From assembly GCA_964428485.1 (NCBI GenBank), contig CAYRYP010000063.1, positions 1 through 8,060 of the forward strand: 8,060 nucleotides of DNA, given 5' to 3'. The notes below the pieces were generated by a model. The model was not told where the DNA came from and searched no databases. It saw nothing but the letters and a program-made list of their open reading frames with translations. The translations under genes and the position numbers were made by a program. This document shows positions 1-6,537 of this stretch, piece by piece; position 1 is the first letter of the stretch, and each line of letters starts with the position of its first letter. This DNA comes from CAZPAN01 sp964428485. Its GTDB lineage: Bacteria; Actinomycetota; Coriobacteriia; Coriobacteriales; CADBOM01.

Positions 1-972
1 CTGCAAAAGCTGGCGCTGCACACGGACGAGCTTGTTGATGGTCTCGACCATATGAACGGGAATGCGGATCGTGCGAGCTGGGTCGGCGATCGCACGGGTA
101 ATGGCCTGGCGGATCCACCATGTGGCGTAGGTGGAGAACTTGAATCCCTTGGTATAGTCAAACTTCTCGACCGCGCGGATGAGGCCGAGATTACCCTCCT
201 GGATGAGGTCAAGAAAAAGCATCCCACGTCCCACGTAGCGCTTGGCGATGGAGACGACCAGCCTGAGATTAGCCTCGATTAGCTGCTGTTTAGCATCTAG
301 ACCCACCTGCTCCACTCGGGTCAGATGGCGCTTCTCGCGCCTGTCGAGCTCAACGCCGTCATCTATGGCCTGCTCGATTTTCTTCGTGGCCTCTAGGCCC
401 GCCTCGATCTTCATCGCGAGGTCGACCTCCTCGGCCGCAGTGAGCAGCGGGACCTTTCCTATCTCCTTGAGATAGGTCCTGACCGGATCGCCGGTGAGCA
501 TGGTCACGGAGGAATCGGTGGCGGACTTGCGCACGGTGCGCCTCTTGGTCTTCTTAGGGGCCTCAGGGATCACGATGTCTACCTTACCCTCATCTATGGA
601 GGGATCGGTGATCTCCTCGCCGTCCTCGTTGATCGCGGCGTCATCGTTGTCTATCGCGGTGTCGTCCAAATCCTCGCCGATGATCTCCTCTTCAGGAACG
701 TCGACATCATCGGAATCGTCATCGACCTCCAAAAAATCTTGATCGTCGGTGTCATCGCCTTCAACATCCTGCCGCATGTCGTCAAGATTCCCATCGGCAA
801 TAGCGGGGTCATCGTCTGAATGAGAAACAGGCTTTTCGCCCTCGGAAGCGGCTTCGGCAAAATCCTCGGCCGCAATCTCCTCCGCATCGCCTCCAGCGGG
901 GGTTATCTCCTTTGCGTTGGTCTCGTTACCGGTCTTGTTCTCAGCCTTGCCTTTGGATTTCTTGGTGGCCAA
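1..972 (-). CDS. rpoD: Primary RNA polymerase sigma factor RpoD (sigma-70/SigA), 5' part, runs off the window
   Basis: This is the housekeeping sigma factor, which directs RNA polymerase to -10/-35 promoters. The window holds the first 324 codons. Residues 1-28 are lysine-rich. Residues 51-130 are strongly acidic (37 D/E of 80, by hand count), and 140-149 form a basic patch (KKTKRRTVRK). Region 1.2 begins at about 161 (GDPVRTYLKEIGK) and region 2 covers about 229-304, with IEANLRLVVSIAKRY, LIQEGNLGL and the promoter-melting block FSTYATWWIRQAITR. Region 3.0 has HMVETINK, the extended -10 contact segment. Regions 3.1 to 4 lie outside the window. The start is taken as TTG at 972: AGAGGA lies 6 bases upstream, an in-frame TAG sits at 1012-1014, and no ATG/GTG lies between. 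The next in-frame ATG (codon 66) would cut into the acidic arm. Residue 298 is proline where primary sigmas normally have glutamine (IADQAR). Identity is near certain; the start is likely. Confidence 0.96.
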   Translation of the reverse strand, partial: MATKKSKGKAENKTGNETNAKEITPAGGDAEEIAAEDFAEAASEGEKPVSHSDDDPAIADGNLDDMRQDVEGDDTDDQDFLEVDDDSDDVDVPEEEIIGEDLDDTAIDNDDAAINEDGEEITDPSIDEGKVDIVIPEAPKKTKRRTVRKSATDSSVTMLTGDPVRTYLKEIGKVPLLTAAEEVDLAMKIEAGLEATKKIEQAIDDGVELDRREKRHLTRVEQVGLDAKQQLIEANLRLVVSIAKRYVGRGMLFLDLIQEGNLGLIRAVEKFDYTKGFKFSTYATWWIRQAITRAIADPARTIRIPVHMVETINKLVRVQRQLLQ

Positions 973-978
973 TCTAGT

Positions 979-984
979 TCCTCT
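979..984 (-). promoter_or_regulatory. Ribosome binding site of rpoD that decides its TTG start
   Basis: On the minus strand AGAGGA ends 6 bases before the TTG at 972-970. This is the only good Shine-Dalgarno match near any start codon in this frame, so it supports the TTG start over the internal ATG at codon 66. Confidence 0.65.
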
Positions 985-1014
985 CGGTCCGAGCTTTTCA
1001 GTCAGTACAGACTA

Positions 1015-1043
1015 ATTCGAACTTATATTTATACACTGTCCAA
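1015..1043 (-). promoter_or_regulatory. Candidate promoter for rpoD in the dnaG-rpoD gap
   Basis: The 141-base gap (973-1113) is clearly more AT-rich than its surroundings. On the minus strand positions 1033-1022 read TATAAATATAAG, with two overlapping 5/6 matches to the -10 consensus TATAAT. No good -35 box lies 16-18 bases upstream of either. An alternative pairing is TTGGAC (1043-1038) with TCGAAT (1020-1015), 17 bases apart, but both boxes are weak. Transcription from here would give a leader of roughly 40 bases. I see no clear terminator after dnaG, so rpoD may also receive read-through from upstream. A separate rpoD promoter is common in bacteria, but this one is only inferred from composition and partial motif matches. 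Confidence 0.35.
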
Positions 1044-1113
1044 GAAAGTGATACGACTTACAAAAGGTGGTTTTCCGCAAACGGCCGTCATCTCGCCAAG
1101 TGGATTCCCTGGG

Positions 1114-2952
1114 TTATCTAGATCTGAGATCCGCCAGTTGCTTTTGCAGAGAGGATATCTTCGCGAAGAGTTCCTCTCTCTCTTGCGCAGAGAGCGACCT
1201 GTCGTGCTTGATGCGGTTCTCCAGCGTCCTGATGGCCTCGCCGAGCATCGCCTTGCTACGCTCCCTTAGCATTACGGAGGTTGCATACTGTGCCATCTCG
1301 GGGTCCTCGGATCCGGGGATGGTTACCGCCCATAGAGGTTCGGACTCCGGGAACTCGTCGGTGCACCTGGCGACCATCTGGGATGTCGACGTAGCGGTGT
1401 CCATGGAGGTCATCAGCTCGAACAGCCTAGCGTGAAGATCGACGCTCCACTCACTACCGCGCATTTCTTGAATGATCTTCATCCTGACCTGCGGCTGCTG
1501 GGCGTACATGCAAAGTATCTGAGCCTCCCATCTCCCGGACCCCTCGGACGGAATGGAATAGGATGGCTGTGCGGGGACCTTCTCCACCGGAATGTCGGCG
1601 CGGAGTCCCGGATCGTCCTGCTCGCGCTGCTGCCTGGGGGCCTTCATTCTGTCGAGGGTCCTCCGCACGCTGGAGAATTCCAGGTGGAAGATGTCGGCGA
1701 CGTAGTTGACGTACTCGTCTGACAGTATCGAGGTGCGAATGGGTATCAGCGGTTGAAGGACTGTGGGAAGCGCCATCAGCCTCGACTCCGGCGTGGACAT
1801 ATCAGATGCTGAGATGCGCCTGTCGATCGCAAAGCGCAACAGCGGCTCTGCATTCCCAAGCAGGACCTCCATAGCATCGGCGCCCCTCTCGGCGATGAAC
1901 TCTGCCGGATCGAGGCCATCAGGTATGACGGCCACGGAGAGCGTCACGGGCTTCGTTCCGGATTCCGGCGTCACATCCGGAGTTATCAGCTCCGAGGCGC
2001 GGTCGGCAGCCCTCTGTCCAGCGGCGTCGCCATCGAAGAGATAGATGATCCGGCTCGGGAGGTATTTCCTAAGCACGCGGAGATGCTCGGGCGTAAGAGC
2101 CGTCCCGAGCGTCGCTACCACGTTGTCGAAACCCGCCTCGTGCATCGCGATGACGTCGGTGTAGCCCTCGACGACCACAACCGACCCCTTGGAGGTGATG
2201 TGGGTCTTGGCGAGGTCTATACCGTAGAGATGGTGTCTCTTAGAGAAGAGCGGGCAGTTTGAGGTGTTGATGTATTTCGGCTCGCCACTTCCGATTATCC
2301 GCCCCCCAAAGGCGATGGTTCTACCCCGCTCGTCCCGAATCGGAAACATAACACGCTCGTAGAAGCGGTCCCGACCAGCACCTCTACCGCCTTCGAACGC
2401 AAGGTTGACATCCTGCATCTCTTTTAAGGTAAACCCCTTAGATTTGAGATGGGTGATAAGGGATCCGTGACCCGGAGCGTAACCGAGGTTCCACTTGTTA
2501 GGAATCGATCCGCCCAGACCGCGCGAGCCGAGATAGGCCCTGGCTTCGGCGCACCCCTGCGATTTTCCCCTCATAAGCTGGATGTGGTAGAACTCTGCGG
2601 CTTCCCTGCACGCCTCATAGAGCCTTCCCTTGTAGCTAGAGGGCATCCCGCCCTCCTGCTCGGTGATGGTGATGTGGGCGCGCTCCGCGAGGAACCTGAC
2701 GGCCTCCGGGAACTCCAGCTGTTCCTTCTTCATCAAAAACGAAAAGGCGTCGCCACCCTCACCACAACCGAAGCAGTGCCAGTTCTGGTTCTGCGGGCTG
2801 ACCTTGAACGAGGGGGTCTTCTCGTGATGAAACGGGCAATTGCCCCAGAAATCGCGACCGCGCTGACGCAGCTCAACGTACTCACCGATGAGCGCTACGA
2901 TGTCGGTGGCCTCCCTGACCTTGTCTTTGTCCTCGTCCGAGATCCTGGACAA
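1114..2952 (-). CDS. dnaG: DNA primase DnaG
   Basis: This enzyme synthesises the short RNA primers for Okazaki fragments and for replication start, working with the DnaB helicase. From the chosen start it is 612 residues, normal for the family. The N-terminal zinc-binding domain shows the CHC2 pattern C39, H42, C60, C63 (NCPFHHEKTPSF and WHCFGCGEGGD). The RNA polymerase core follows, with basic and nucleotide-binding segments RFYERVMFPIRDERG and IAFGGRII. The TOPRIM fold has catalytic acids E262 (VEGYTD) and D307/D309 (LFDGDAAG). Residues about 440-470 are a Q/P/D-rich linker, and the C-terminal part (about 474-612) is a helical helicase-binding domain ending in a charged helix. The frame is open to an ATG at 3096, but that would overlap ribF by 133 bases and add 48 residues unlike any primase. 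TTG at 2952-2950, 7 bases after a perfect AGGAGG, places the usual N-terminus (SRISDEDKDKVREATDIV) correctly. It lies 11 bases after the ribF stop, so translational coupling is likely. Confidence 0.97.
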   Translation of the reverse strand: MSRISDEDKDKVREATDIVALIGEYVELRQRGRDFWGNCPFHHEKTPSFKVSPQNQNWHCFGCGEGGDAFSFLMKKEQLEFPEAVRFLAERAHITITEQEGGMPSSYKGRLYEACREAAEFYHIQLMRGKSQGCAEARAYLGSRGLGGSIPNKWNLGYAPGHGSLITHLKSKGFTLKEMQDVNLAFEGGRGAGRDRFYERVMFPIRDERGRTIAFGGRIIGSGEPKYINTSNCPLFSKRHHLYGIDLAKTHITSKGSVVVVEGYTDVIAMHEAGFDNVVATLGTALTPEHLRVLRKYLPSRIIYLFDGDAAGQRAADRASELITPDVTPESGTKPVTLSVAVIPDGLDPAEFIAERGADAMEVLLGNAEPLLRFAIDRRISASDMSTPESRLMALPTVLQPLIPIRTSILSDEYVNYVADIFHLEFSSVRRTLDRMKAPRQQREQDDPGLRADIPVEKVPAQPSYSIPSEGSGRWEAQILCMYAQQPQVRMKIIQEMRGSEWSVDLHARLFELMTSMDTATSTSQMVARCTDEFPESEPLWAVTIPGSEDPEMAQYATSVMLRERSKAMLGEAIRTLENRIKHDRSLSAQEREELFAKISSLQKQLADLRSR

Positions 2953-2959
2953 GATTGCG

Positions 2960-2965
2960 CCTCCT
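2960..2965 (-). promoter_or_regulatory. Ribosome binding site of dnaG overlapping the ribF stop codon
   Basis: On the minus strand the ribF stop TAG (2966-2964) runs directly into AGGAGG (2965-2960), sharing two bases. The TTG start of dnaG follows 7 bases later. A ribosome finishing ribF therefore sits on the dnaG initiation site, which suggests coupled or re-initiating translation. The site also fixes the dnaG start at the TTG. Confidence 0.8.
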
Positions 2966-3941
2966 AGAAGAGCTCGGGCAGCGATTGCGGCGAGACGGGC
3001 TGCATCTGTGCCGCCTCCTTGTAAGATTGTATCCTCTCGACGAGCTCCTCTGGCGAGTTGAACCTCTCCATGGGCTGGAGGTAGCGCGAGAAGCATGCCA
3101 CCACCTGTTCGCCGTATATGTCGTCATCAAAGTCCACGAGGTGCGCCTCTATTGTCGGGGGGATGTCGCCGAAGGTCTTCGGGACCCCAACCGAGATACA
3201 AGCCCTGTACCACCTGCCACGTACAAGGACGTACCCGATGTAGACTCCTCCGCCTAAGCCTACGTGGTTTTCGGTGGGGACCAGGTTTGCCGTGGGGAAG
3301 CCCAGCGTGCGCCCCACCTGCCTTCCCATCACGACCTCGGAGCGAATGAAGTGCATCCTGCCCATAAGAGCGTTTGCAACCTCTATGTCGCACGACTCTA
3401 TGAGATCCCTGATCCTGGTTGCCGTGACGGGCGCCCCATCAACACTGAGAAGATCCTCGGGAGTAACGACACACCCATCGCGTCCGAGCTCCCTGCCGAG
3501 CACACCAACGTCGCCGGCCGCCCTGTATCCGAACCTGAAATCGCAGCCGACGATGACCTCTGCCGGCGCGTGCCCGTCTGCGGACAGCCCTGAAACAAAC
3601 TCCTCCGGTGAGAGCTTCGAGAATCCCTCGTCAAAGTCGAGGACCACTACCATGTCGGCGCCCAGGTGCCGAAGCATCTCTATGCGATCGTTGTTGGAGA
3701 GGAGCTTTCTGGGTCTCCCCTTGCAGAAGAGCTCCTCAGGGTCTATCCCGAAGGTGACTATGGCAGATGGCGCCCCCAGTTCGTGCGACCTAGCTACGCA
3801 GTCGGAGATGATCTTTCTGTGACCTAGGTGGACACCGTCAAAGACGCCCAGCGCGCAGATCGCCCCGGCTACCTCTGAGACACCGAAAGAGTCGGAGGCC
3901 GATACCTGAACGAGCCTGGATTTTTGCTCTACGTCTTTCAT
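2964..3941 (-). CDS. ribF: Bifunctional riboflavin kinase / FAD synthetase RibF
   Basis: This enzyme phosphorylates riboflavin to FMN and then adenylates FMN to FAD in the cytoplasm. It has 325 residues, close to the usual 305-330. The N-terminal FAD synthetase (nucleotidyltransferase) domain spans about residues 25-185. It has the HxxH signature in LGVFDGVHLGHRKI (H38, H41), the GCDFRFG motif at 132-138 and the TATRIR motif near 173-178. The C-terminal riboflavin kinase domain spans about 186-312, with GRTLGFPTANL (T217 and N219 of the PTAN motif) and IEAHLVDFDDDIYG, whose E265 matches the catalytic glutamate of the family. The ATG is fixed by an in-frame TAG two codons upstream, and GGAG precedes it by 7 bases. 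Placement after truB is common in bacteria, where the pair is usually co-transcribed with infB. A short tail after residue 312 (MQPVSPQSLPELF) lies beyond the kinase fold. I see no FMN riboswitch upstream. Confidence 0.96.
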   Translation of the reverse strand: MKDVEQKSRLVQVSASDSFGVSEVAGAICALGVFDGVHLGHRKIISDCVARSHELGAPSAIVTFGIDPEELFCKGRPRKLLSNNDRIEMLRHLGADMVVVLDFDEGFSKLSPEEFVSGLSADGHAPAEVIVGCDFRFGYRAAGDVGVLGRELGRDGCVVTPEDLLSVDGAPVTATRIRDLIESCDIEVANALMGRMHFIRSEVVMGRQVGRTLGFPTANLVPTENHVGLGGGVYIGYVLVRGRWYRACISVGVPKTFGDIPPTIEAHLVDFDDDIYGEQVVACFSRYLQPMERFNSPEELVERIQSYKEAAQMQPVSPQSLPELF

Positions 3942-3976
3942 GCTCTAACTCCGTCCTGCAAAGACCACAGCACGTC

Positions 3977-4001
3977 TCCATCCCATGACGCATGGTATGG
4001 A
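3977..4001 (-). other. Imperfect inverted repeat (possible RNA hairpin) between truB and ribF
   Basis: The 64-base gap (3942-4005) contains a 25-base inverted repeat. On the minus strand the arms are TCCAT-A-CCATG and CATGG-G-ATGGA around a 3-base CGT loop. That gives five outer pairs, one A/G mismatch and five inner pairs. The element begins 4 bases after the truB stop and ends about 35 bases before the ribF ATG. No U-tract follows, so a standard intrinsic terminator is unlikely. It might be an RNA processing site, a 3'-end stabiliser for the upstream message, or chance. The repeat is directly visible; any function is a guess. Confidence 0.45.
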
Positions 4002-4005
4002 CGCA

Positions 4006-4995
4006 TCATCGCCCGGCCCCGCAAACCCCTCCCGGGATCATGATCTCGCATTCCAACCTCAACCTATCCCGAAACATCGCATCCACCCCGCCCGAGATCC
4101 TGTACACCGCATGGAGCCTAGAATCGCTCACCACGCAGACCTTGGTCGTATCGACGTTGGCGGCAGCGATCCTGGTTGCGTCCACGGTTATCGGAGCGCC
4201 ATTTCTAACCCGCGACATCTCGGCAACATCGGCATTTAGAACTGGTAGACCCAAAAGGCCGACCGGGTCGAGCGCGACTTTCTCCAACGACTCCGCATCG
4301 GACAGATCCCCTAAGTTCTCGGGATCTAGGGCGCAGGAGAGCCGTGTTGAGCCGATCGAGGTCCTCCGAAGCTCCGCCAGATGCGCTCCGCAGCCGAACT
4401 CGGATCCGAGATCCCTGGCGATGCTCCTGATGTACGTGCCCTTGGAGACCTCCAGGGCCACGTCCCAGAAGGGAAGTCCCGCCGATGGACCCTCCTCGAG
4501 AGTGCCCGTAGCTATCAGCATCGCGGAGTGAATGGTTACACGCGAGGGCGTAAGCTCGAGAACCTCACCGTGCCTAGCGGCCTCGTAGGATCTCCTACCA
4601 CCGACCTTCTTCGCGCTGTATGCCGGGGGCATCTGGTCGATGGTGCCAACGAGCCCGGAGATCCTGTCGGAGGCGAAGACTGCATCGAGGATATCACCGG
4701 GCGCCTCCCCTTCCCCGGTGGGCTTGCCCGTAAGATCATCCGTGTCCGTCGATCTCCCAAAGGCGATACGGGCGATGTAGCCCTTACTGGCATCGGAGAT
4801 CCTCTCCGATAGCCTGGTAGCCGCCCCTATACAGACGATCAAAAGCCCTGTTGCGAAGGGATCCAGCGTCCCGGCGTGCCCAACGCGCCTCTCACCCGTG
4901 GCGCGCCTCACCATCCCGACGACGTCGTGGGAGGTGCAGCCAGCCGGCTTGTCTACGGCGATGACTGCAACCAGCCCGCTCTGTCCGCGCTTCAT
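4006..4995 (-). CDS. truB: tRNA pseudouridine(55) synthase TruB
   Basis: This enzyme converts U55 in the T-loop of tRNAs to pseudouridine and also acts as a tRNA folding chaperone. It has 329 residues from the chosen ATG, within the bacterial range. Near the N-terminus is the substrate-binding segment VDKPAGCTSHDVV (about 14-26). The catalytic motif GHAGTLDPFATGLL follows, with catalytic aspartate D45. Further family blocks are KGYIARIAFGRSTDTDD, MPPAYSAKKVGGRRSYEAAR and GTYIRSIARDLG. The C-terminal 80 or so residues resemble the small PUA-like domain of TruB. The frame is open for 55 more codons upstream inside nrnA, but that stretch is not TruB-like. The start at 4995 lies 4 bases after the nrnA stop. 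There is no strong Shine-Dalgarno sequence: the best is AAGG about 14 bases upstream. Translation probably depends on coupling to nrnA. Confidence 0.96.
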   Translation of the reverse strand: MKRGQSGLVAVIAVDKPAGCTSHDVVGMVRRATGERRVGHAGTLDPFATGLLIVCIGAATRLSERISDASKGYIARIAFGRSTDTDDLTGKPTGEGEAPGDILDAVFASDRISGLVGTIDQMPPAYSAKKVGGRRSYEAARHGEVLELTPSRVTIHSAMLIATGTLEEGPSAGLPFWDVALEVSKGTYIRSIARDLGSEFGCGAHLAELRRTSIGSTRLSCALDPENLGDLSDAESLEKVALDPVGLLGLPVLNADVAEMSRVRNGAPITVDATRIAAANVDTTKVCVVSDSRLHAVYRISGGVDAMFRDRLRLECEIMIPGGVCGAGR

Positions 4996-4999
4996 CTGG

Positions 5000-6064
5000 C
5001 TACTTCGTCCCTTCGGAAAAATCCCCGTCAGCTGCCCTCCAGGCAAGCACCTTGGCCTCGATCTCCTCCACCATTGACGAGATCCTGTCCATGTTATCGG
5101 GAAGCCTTCCTGGCAACGTAAATCCGGAGGCTGCCCTATGGCCGCCCCCTCCATACTCATGAGCTATCTTGGAGACGTCAAATCCGTGCTTGGCCCTGAT
5201 GGAGCAGCGGACGTCTTTTCTCCTACCTTGGATCAGCATCGCGACCTCTATGCCGCCTACCTCACGAATCCTGTCGACTAGGCCCTCGGTATCCTCCTTG
5301 CAGGCCCCTAGCTTGTCGTAGTCGTGCTCAGATATCCATGCCCATGCCACGGTACCCTCACTAGTGAGCTGGATCCTAGAGATCAGCTGCGACTCAAGCC
5401 TAAGCGCCGCGGGCCGGCGGCTATGGTAGACCATCTCACAGACATCAGAGGGAACCGCGCCCTCGGCCACCATCTCGTAGGCATACATGAGCGCGCGGGA
5501 ATCGGTGTTCTGGAACTGGAAGCACCCGGTGTCGGTGACGATGCCCGTATAGCACGCCGTAGCCACGTCCTTGCCGGGATGCCCGTCGGTTAGATGCTTG
5601 GCGAGCTCCCAAACCATCATGGAGGCGGAAGCCGAAGAGATGTCGCGCCTGCTCAGGTTGGCGCCAACCCCGGACTCTGGATGATGGTCCAGGGAGATGC
5701 TGGTGCCAGCTCGCTTCATGGCCTCTCGGGCATCCCCCATGCGCTCGACCGTGGGAGTGTCCACCGATATGTAGACGTCCACCCTCTTGGAGAACTTGGT
5801 CGCGTGGACGAAGTCGGAGTAGCCATCAAGAAAGGCGTATTTCTCCGGGGCGGAGGAGGCGTTGGCTAGAAGGGGGGTCACCTCCTTACCCATCCCCTTG
5901 AGCAGAGCCACGATACCGAGCACAGAACCGATGGTGTCACCATCGGGATTAATGTGCCCGGAGACGGCGAAGGTGCTCGCCTTGCCTATGACCTCGGCGA
6001 TCTCAGAAAGCGTCGCCGAACCCTCCGGCAGCTCGGTCTCTGCGCCCGAAACGTTCTCGACCAT
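5000..6064 (-). CDS. nrnA: DHH/DHHA1 phosphoesterase, NrnA-like oligoribonuclease / pAp phosphatase
   Basis: This protein belongs to the NrnA family, which degrades 2-5 nt RNA fragments (nanoRNA) and dephosphorylates 3'-phosphoadenosine 5'-phosphate (pAp). Some actinobacterial members also cleave cyclic dinucleotides or their linear products. It has 354 residues, slightly longer than the usual 310-340. The DHH metal-binding motifs are complete: GHINPDGD (36-43), VDTPT (101-105), the signature LDHHPE (125-130) and TGIVTDTGCFQF (173-184). The C-terminal DHHA1 domain ends with the substrate-binding glycine motif EYGGGGHRAASGF (303-315). The ATG at 6064 follows GGGAGGT by 6 bases. The rbfA stop lies inside this leader, 3 bases upstream, so the two genes are tightly coupled. 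The order rbfA-nrnA matches actinobacterial genomes (in M. tuberculosis, Rv2838c-Rv2837c). Family assignment is firm; exact substrate preference cannot be read from sequence alone. Confidence 0.93.
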   Translation of the reverse strand: MVENVSGAETELPEGSATLSEIAEVIGKASTFAVSGHINPDGDTIGSVLGIVALLKGMGKEVTPLLANASSAPEKYAFLDGYSDFVHATKFSKRVDVYISVDTPTVERMGDAREAMKRAGTSISLDHHPESGVGANLSRRDISSASASMMVWELAKHLTDGHPGKDVATACYTGIVTDTGCFQFQNTDSRALMYAYEMVAEGAVPSDVCEMVYHSRRPAALRLESQLISRIQLTSEGTVAWAWISEHDYDKLGACKEDTEGLVDRIREVGGIEVAMLIQGRRKDVRCSIRAKHGFDVSKIAHEYGGGGHRAASGFTLPGRLPDNMDRISSMVEEIEAKVLAWRAADGDFSEGTK

Positions 6065-6067
6065 GGG

Positions 6068-6472
6068 CTACCTCCCACCTTCGTCGGAGTCGACAGCAAC
6101 AGGATTGCCCTCTTCATCCTTGGGAATCGACATTGTCGGTGGCACGTCCATAAGTGCCCTAGAGATGCGCTCGGCCTCATCGGGTACAGTGTCGATCATG
6201 AAGCGCAGCTCCGGGGTGACCCTCCACCCCAGGCTCCTTCCCAGAAGGGACCTGATCCTACCCTTGGCTGACTCAAGACCCTCGACCACCTCGTCGTACC
6301 TGTCCGGGTCGGTGGAGACATAGACGTTGCACACCGAGCGGTCTTTGGAGACCTTGGTCTCGGTCACGGTAACCAGCGATACCCTTGGGTCGCTAATCTC
6401 GGTCATAAGTATCATCGCGATCTTGTCACGCACGGTCTGCGCGCTCTTCCTAGTTGAAGGCGTATCCTTCAT
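6068..6472 (-). CDS. rbfA: 30S ribosome-binding factor RbfA
   Basis: This small KH-fold factor binds immature 30S subunits and helps the 5' end of 16S rRNA mature, notably in the cold. It has 134 residues, normal for the family. Characteristic segments are VRDKIAMILMTEISDPR (14-30), VTVTETKVSKD (34-44) with NVYVS (49-53), and the C-terminal KH part GRIRSLLGRSLGWRVTPELRF (71-91). Residues 110-134 form a short acidic tail. The start is the ATG at 6472, 9 bases after AGGAGG (6487-6482). An open frame continues upstream to 6628 but reads through the end of infB in another frame and is not RbfA-like. The stop lies 3 bases before the nrnA ATG. Its position after infB is the usual bacterial one. No ylxP (DUF503) gene, often found between infB and rbfA, is present. 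Confidence 0.95.
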   Translation of the reverse strand: MKDTPSTRKSAQTVRDKIAMILMTEISDPRVSLVTVTETKVSKDRSVCNVYVSTDPDRYDEVVEGLESAKGRIRSLLGRSLGWRVTPELRFMIDTVPDEAERISRALMDVPPTMSIPKDEEGNPVAVDSDEGGR

Positions 6473-6528
6473 CGCCGTGCACCTCCTAGCAGGCGCGCAA
6501 ACCATGCGCCCATCGTGACGTAGGCCAT
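6469..6528 (-). CDS. Possible 19-residue leader peptide overlapping the rbfA start (doubtful)
   Basis: In the 65-base infB-rbfA gap an ATG at 6528 opens 19 codons (MAYVTMGAWFARLLGGARR). Its stop TGA overlaps the rbfA ATG as ATGA. The frame fills nearly the whole gap and contains the rbfA ribosome binding site, an arrangement seen in translational coupling. Against it: the only purine-rich Shine-Dalgarno candidate (GGGAGG, at the end of infB) is 14 bases upstream, too far, and is part of a small inverted repeat. I recognise no homologue, and it does not resemble YlxP (DUF503), which often occupies this place. A 20-codon frame can easily arise by chance. Confidence 0.2.
   Translation of the reverse strand: MAYVTMGAWFARLLGGARR
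6480..6487 (-). promoter_or_regulatory. Near-ideal ribosome binding site of rbfA
   Basis: On the minus strand AGGAGGTG (6487-6480) is fully complementary to the 3' end of 16S rRNA, with 9 bases from AGGAGG to the ATG at 6472. It decides the rbfA start against the longer upstream open frame. A small perfect inverted repeat (6495-6509: 5-bp arms GCGCA/TGCGC, 5-base loop) lies 7 bases upstream and could modestly affect access. Confidence 0.75.
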
Positions 6529-6537
6529 GATGGGAGA

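Noticed and set aside
1015..1034. Possible LexA/SOS operator in the rpoD leader (TCGAAC on the plus strand)
   Set aside because: Only one half-site is present; the matching GTTCGA arm at the right spacing is missing.
2953..3096. 48-codon upstream extension of dnaG to the ATG at 3096
   Set aside because: It would overlap ribF by 133 bases, is unlike any primase N-terminus, and a perfect ribosome binding site serves the TTG at 2952 instead.
3274..3822. Plus-strand open frame of 182 codons opposite ribF
   Set aside because: It is antisense to the conserved RibF catalytic domains and shows low-complexity S/P/T composition without any family signature.
3942..4005. FMN riboswitch upstream of ribF
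   Set aside because: The gap is only 64 bases, too short for the roughly 120-base RFN element, and none of its conserved blocks are visible.
4996..5160. 55-codon upstream extension of truB
   Set aside because: It is read from within nrnA in another frame, and its residues do not match the TruB N-terminus, which is properly placed by the ATG at 4995.
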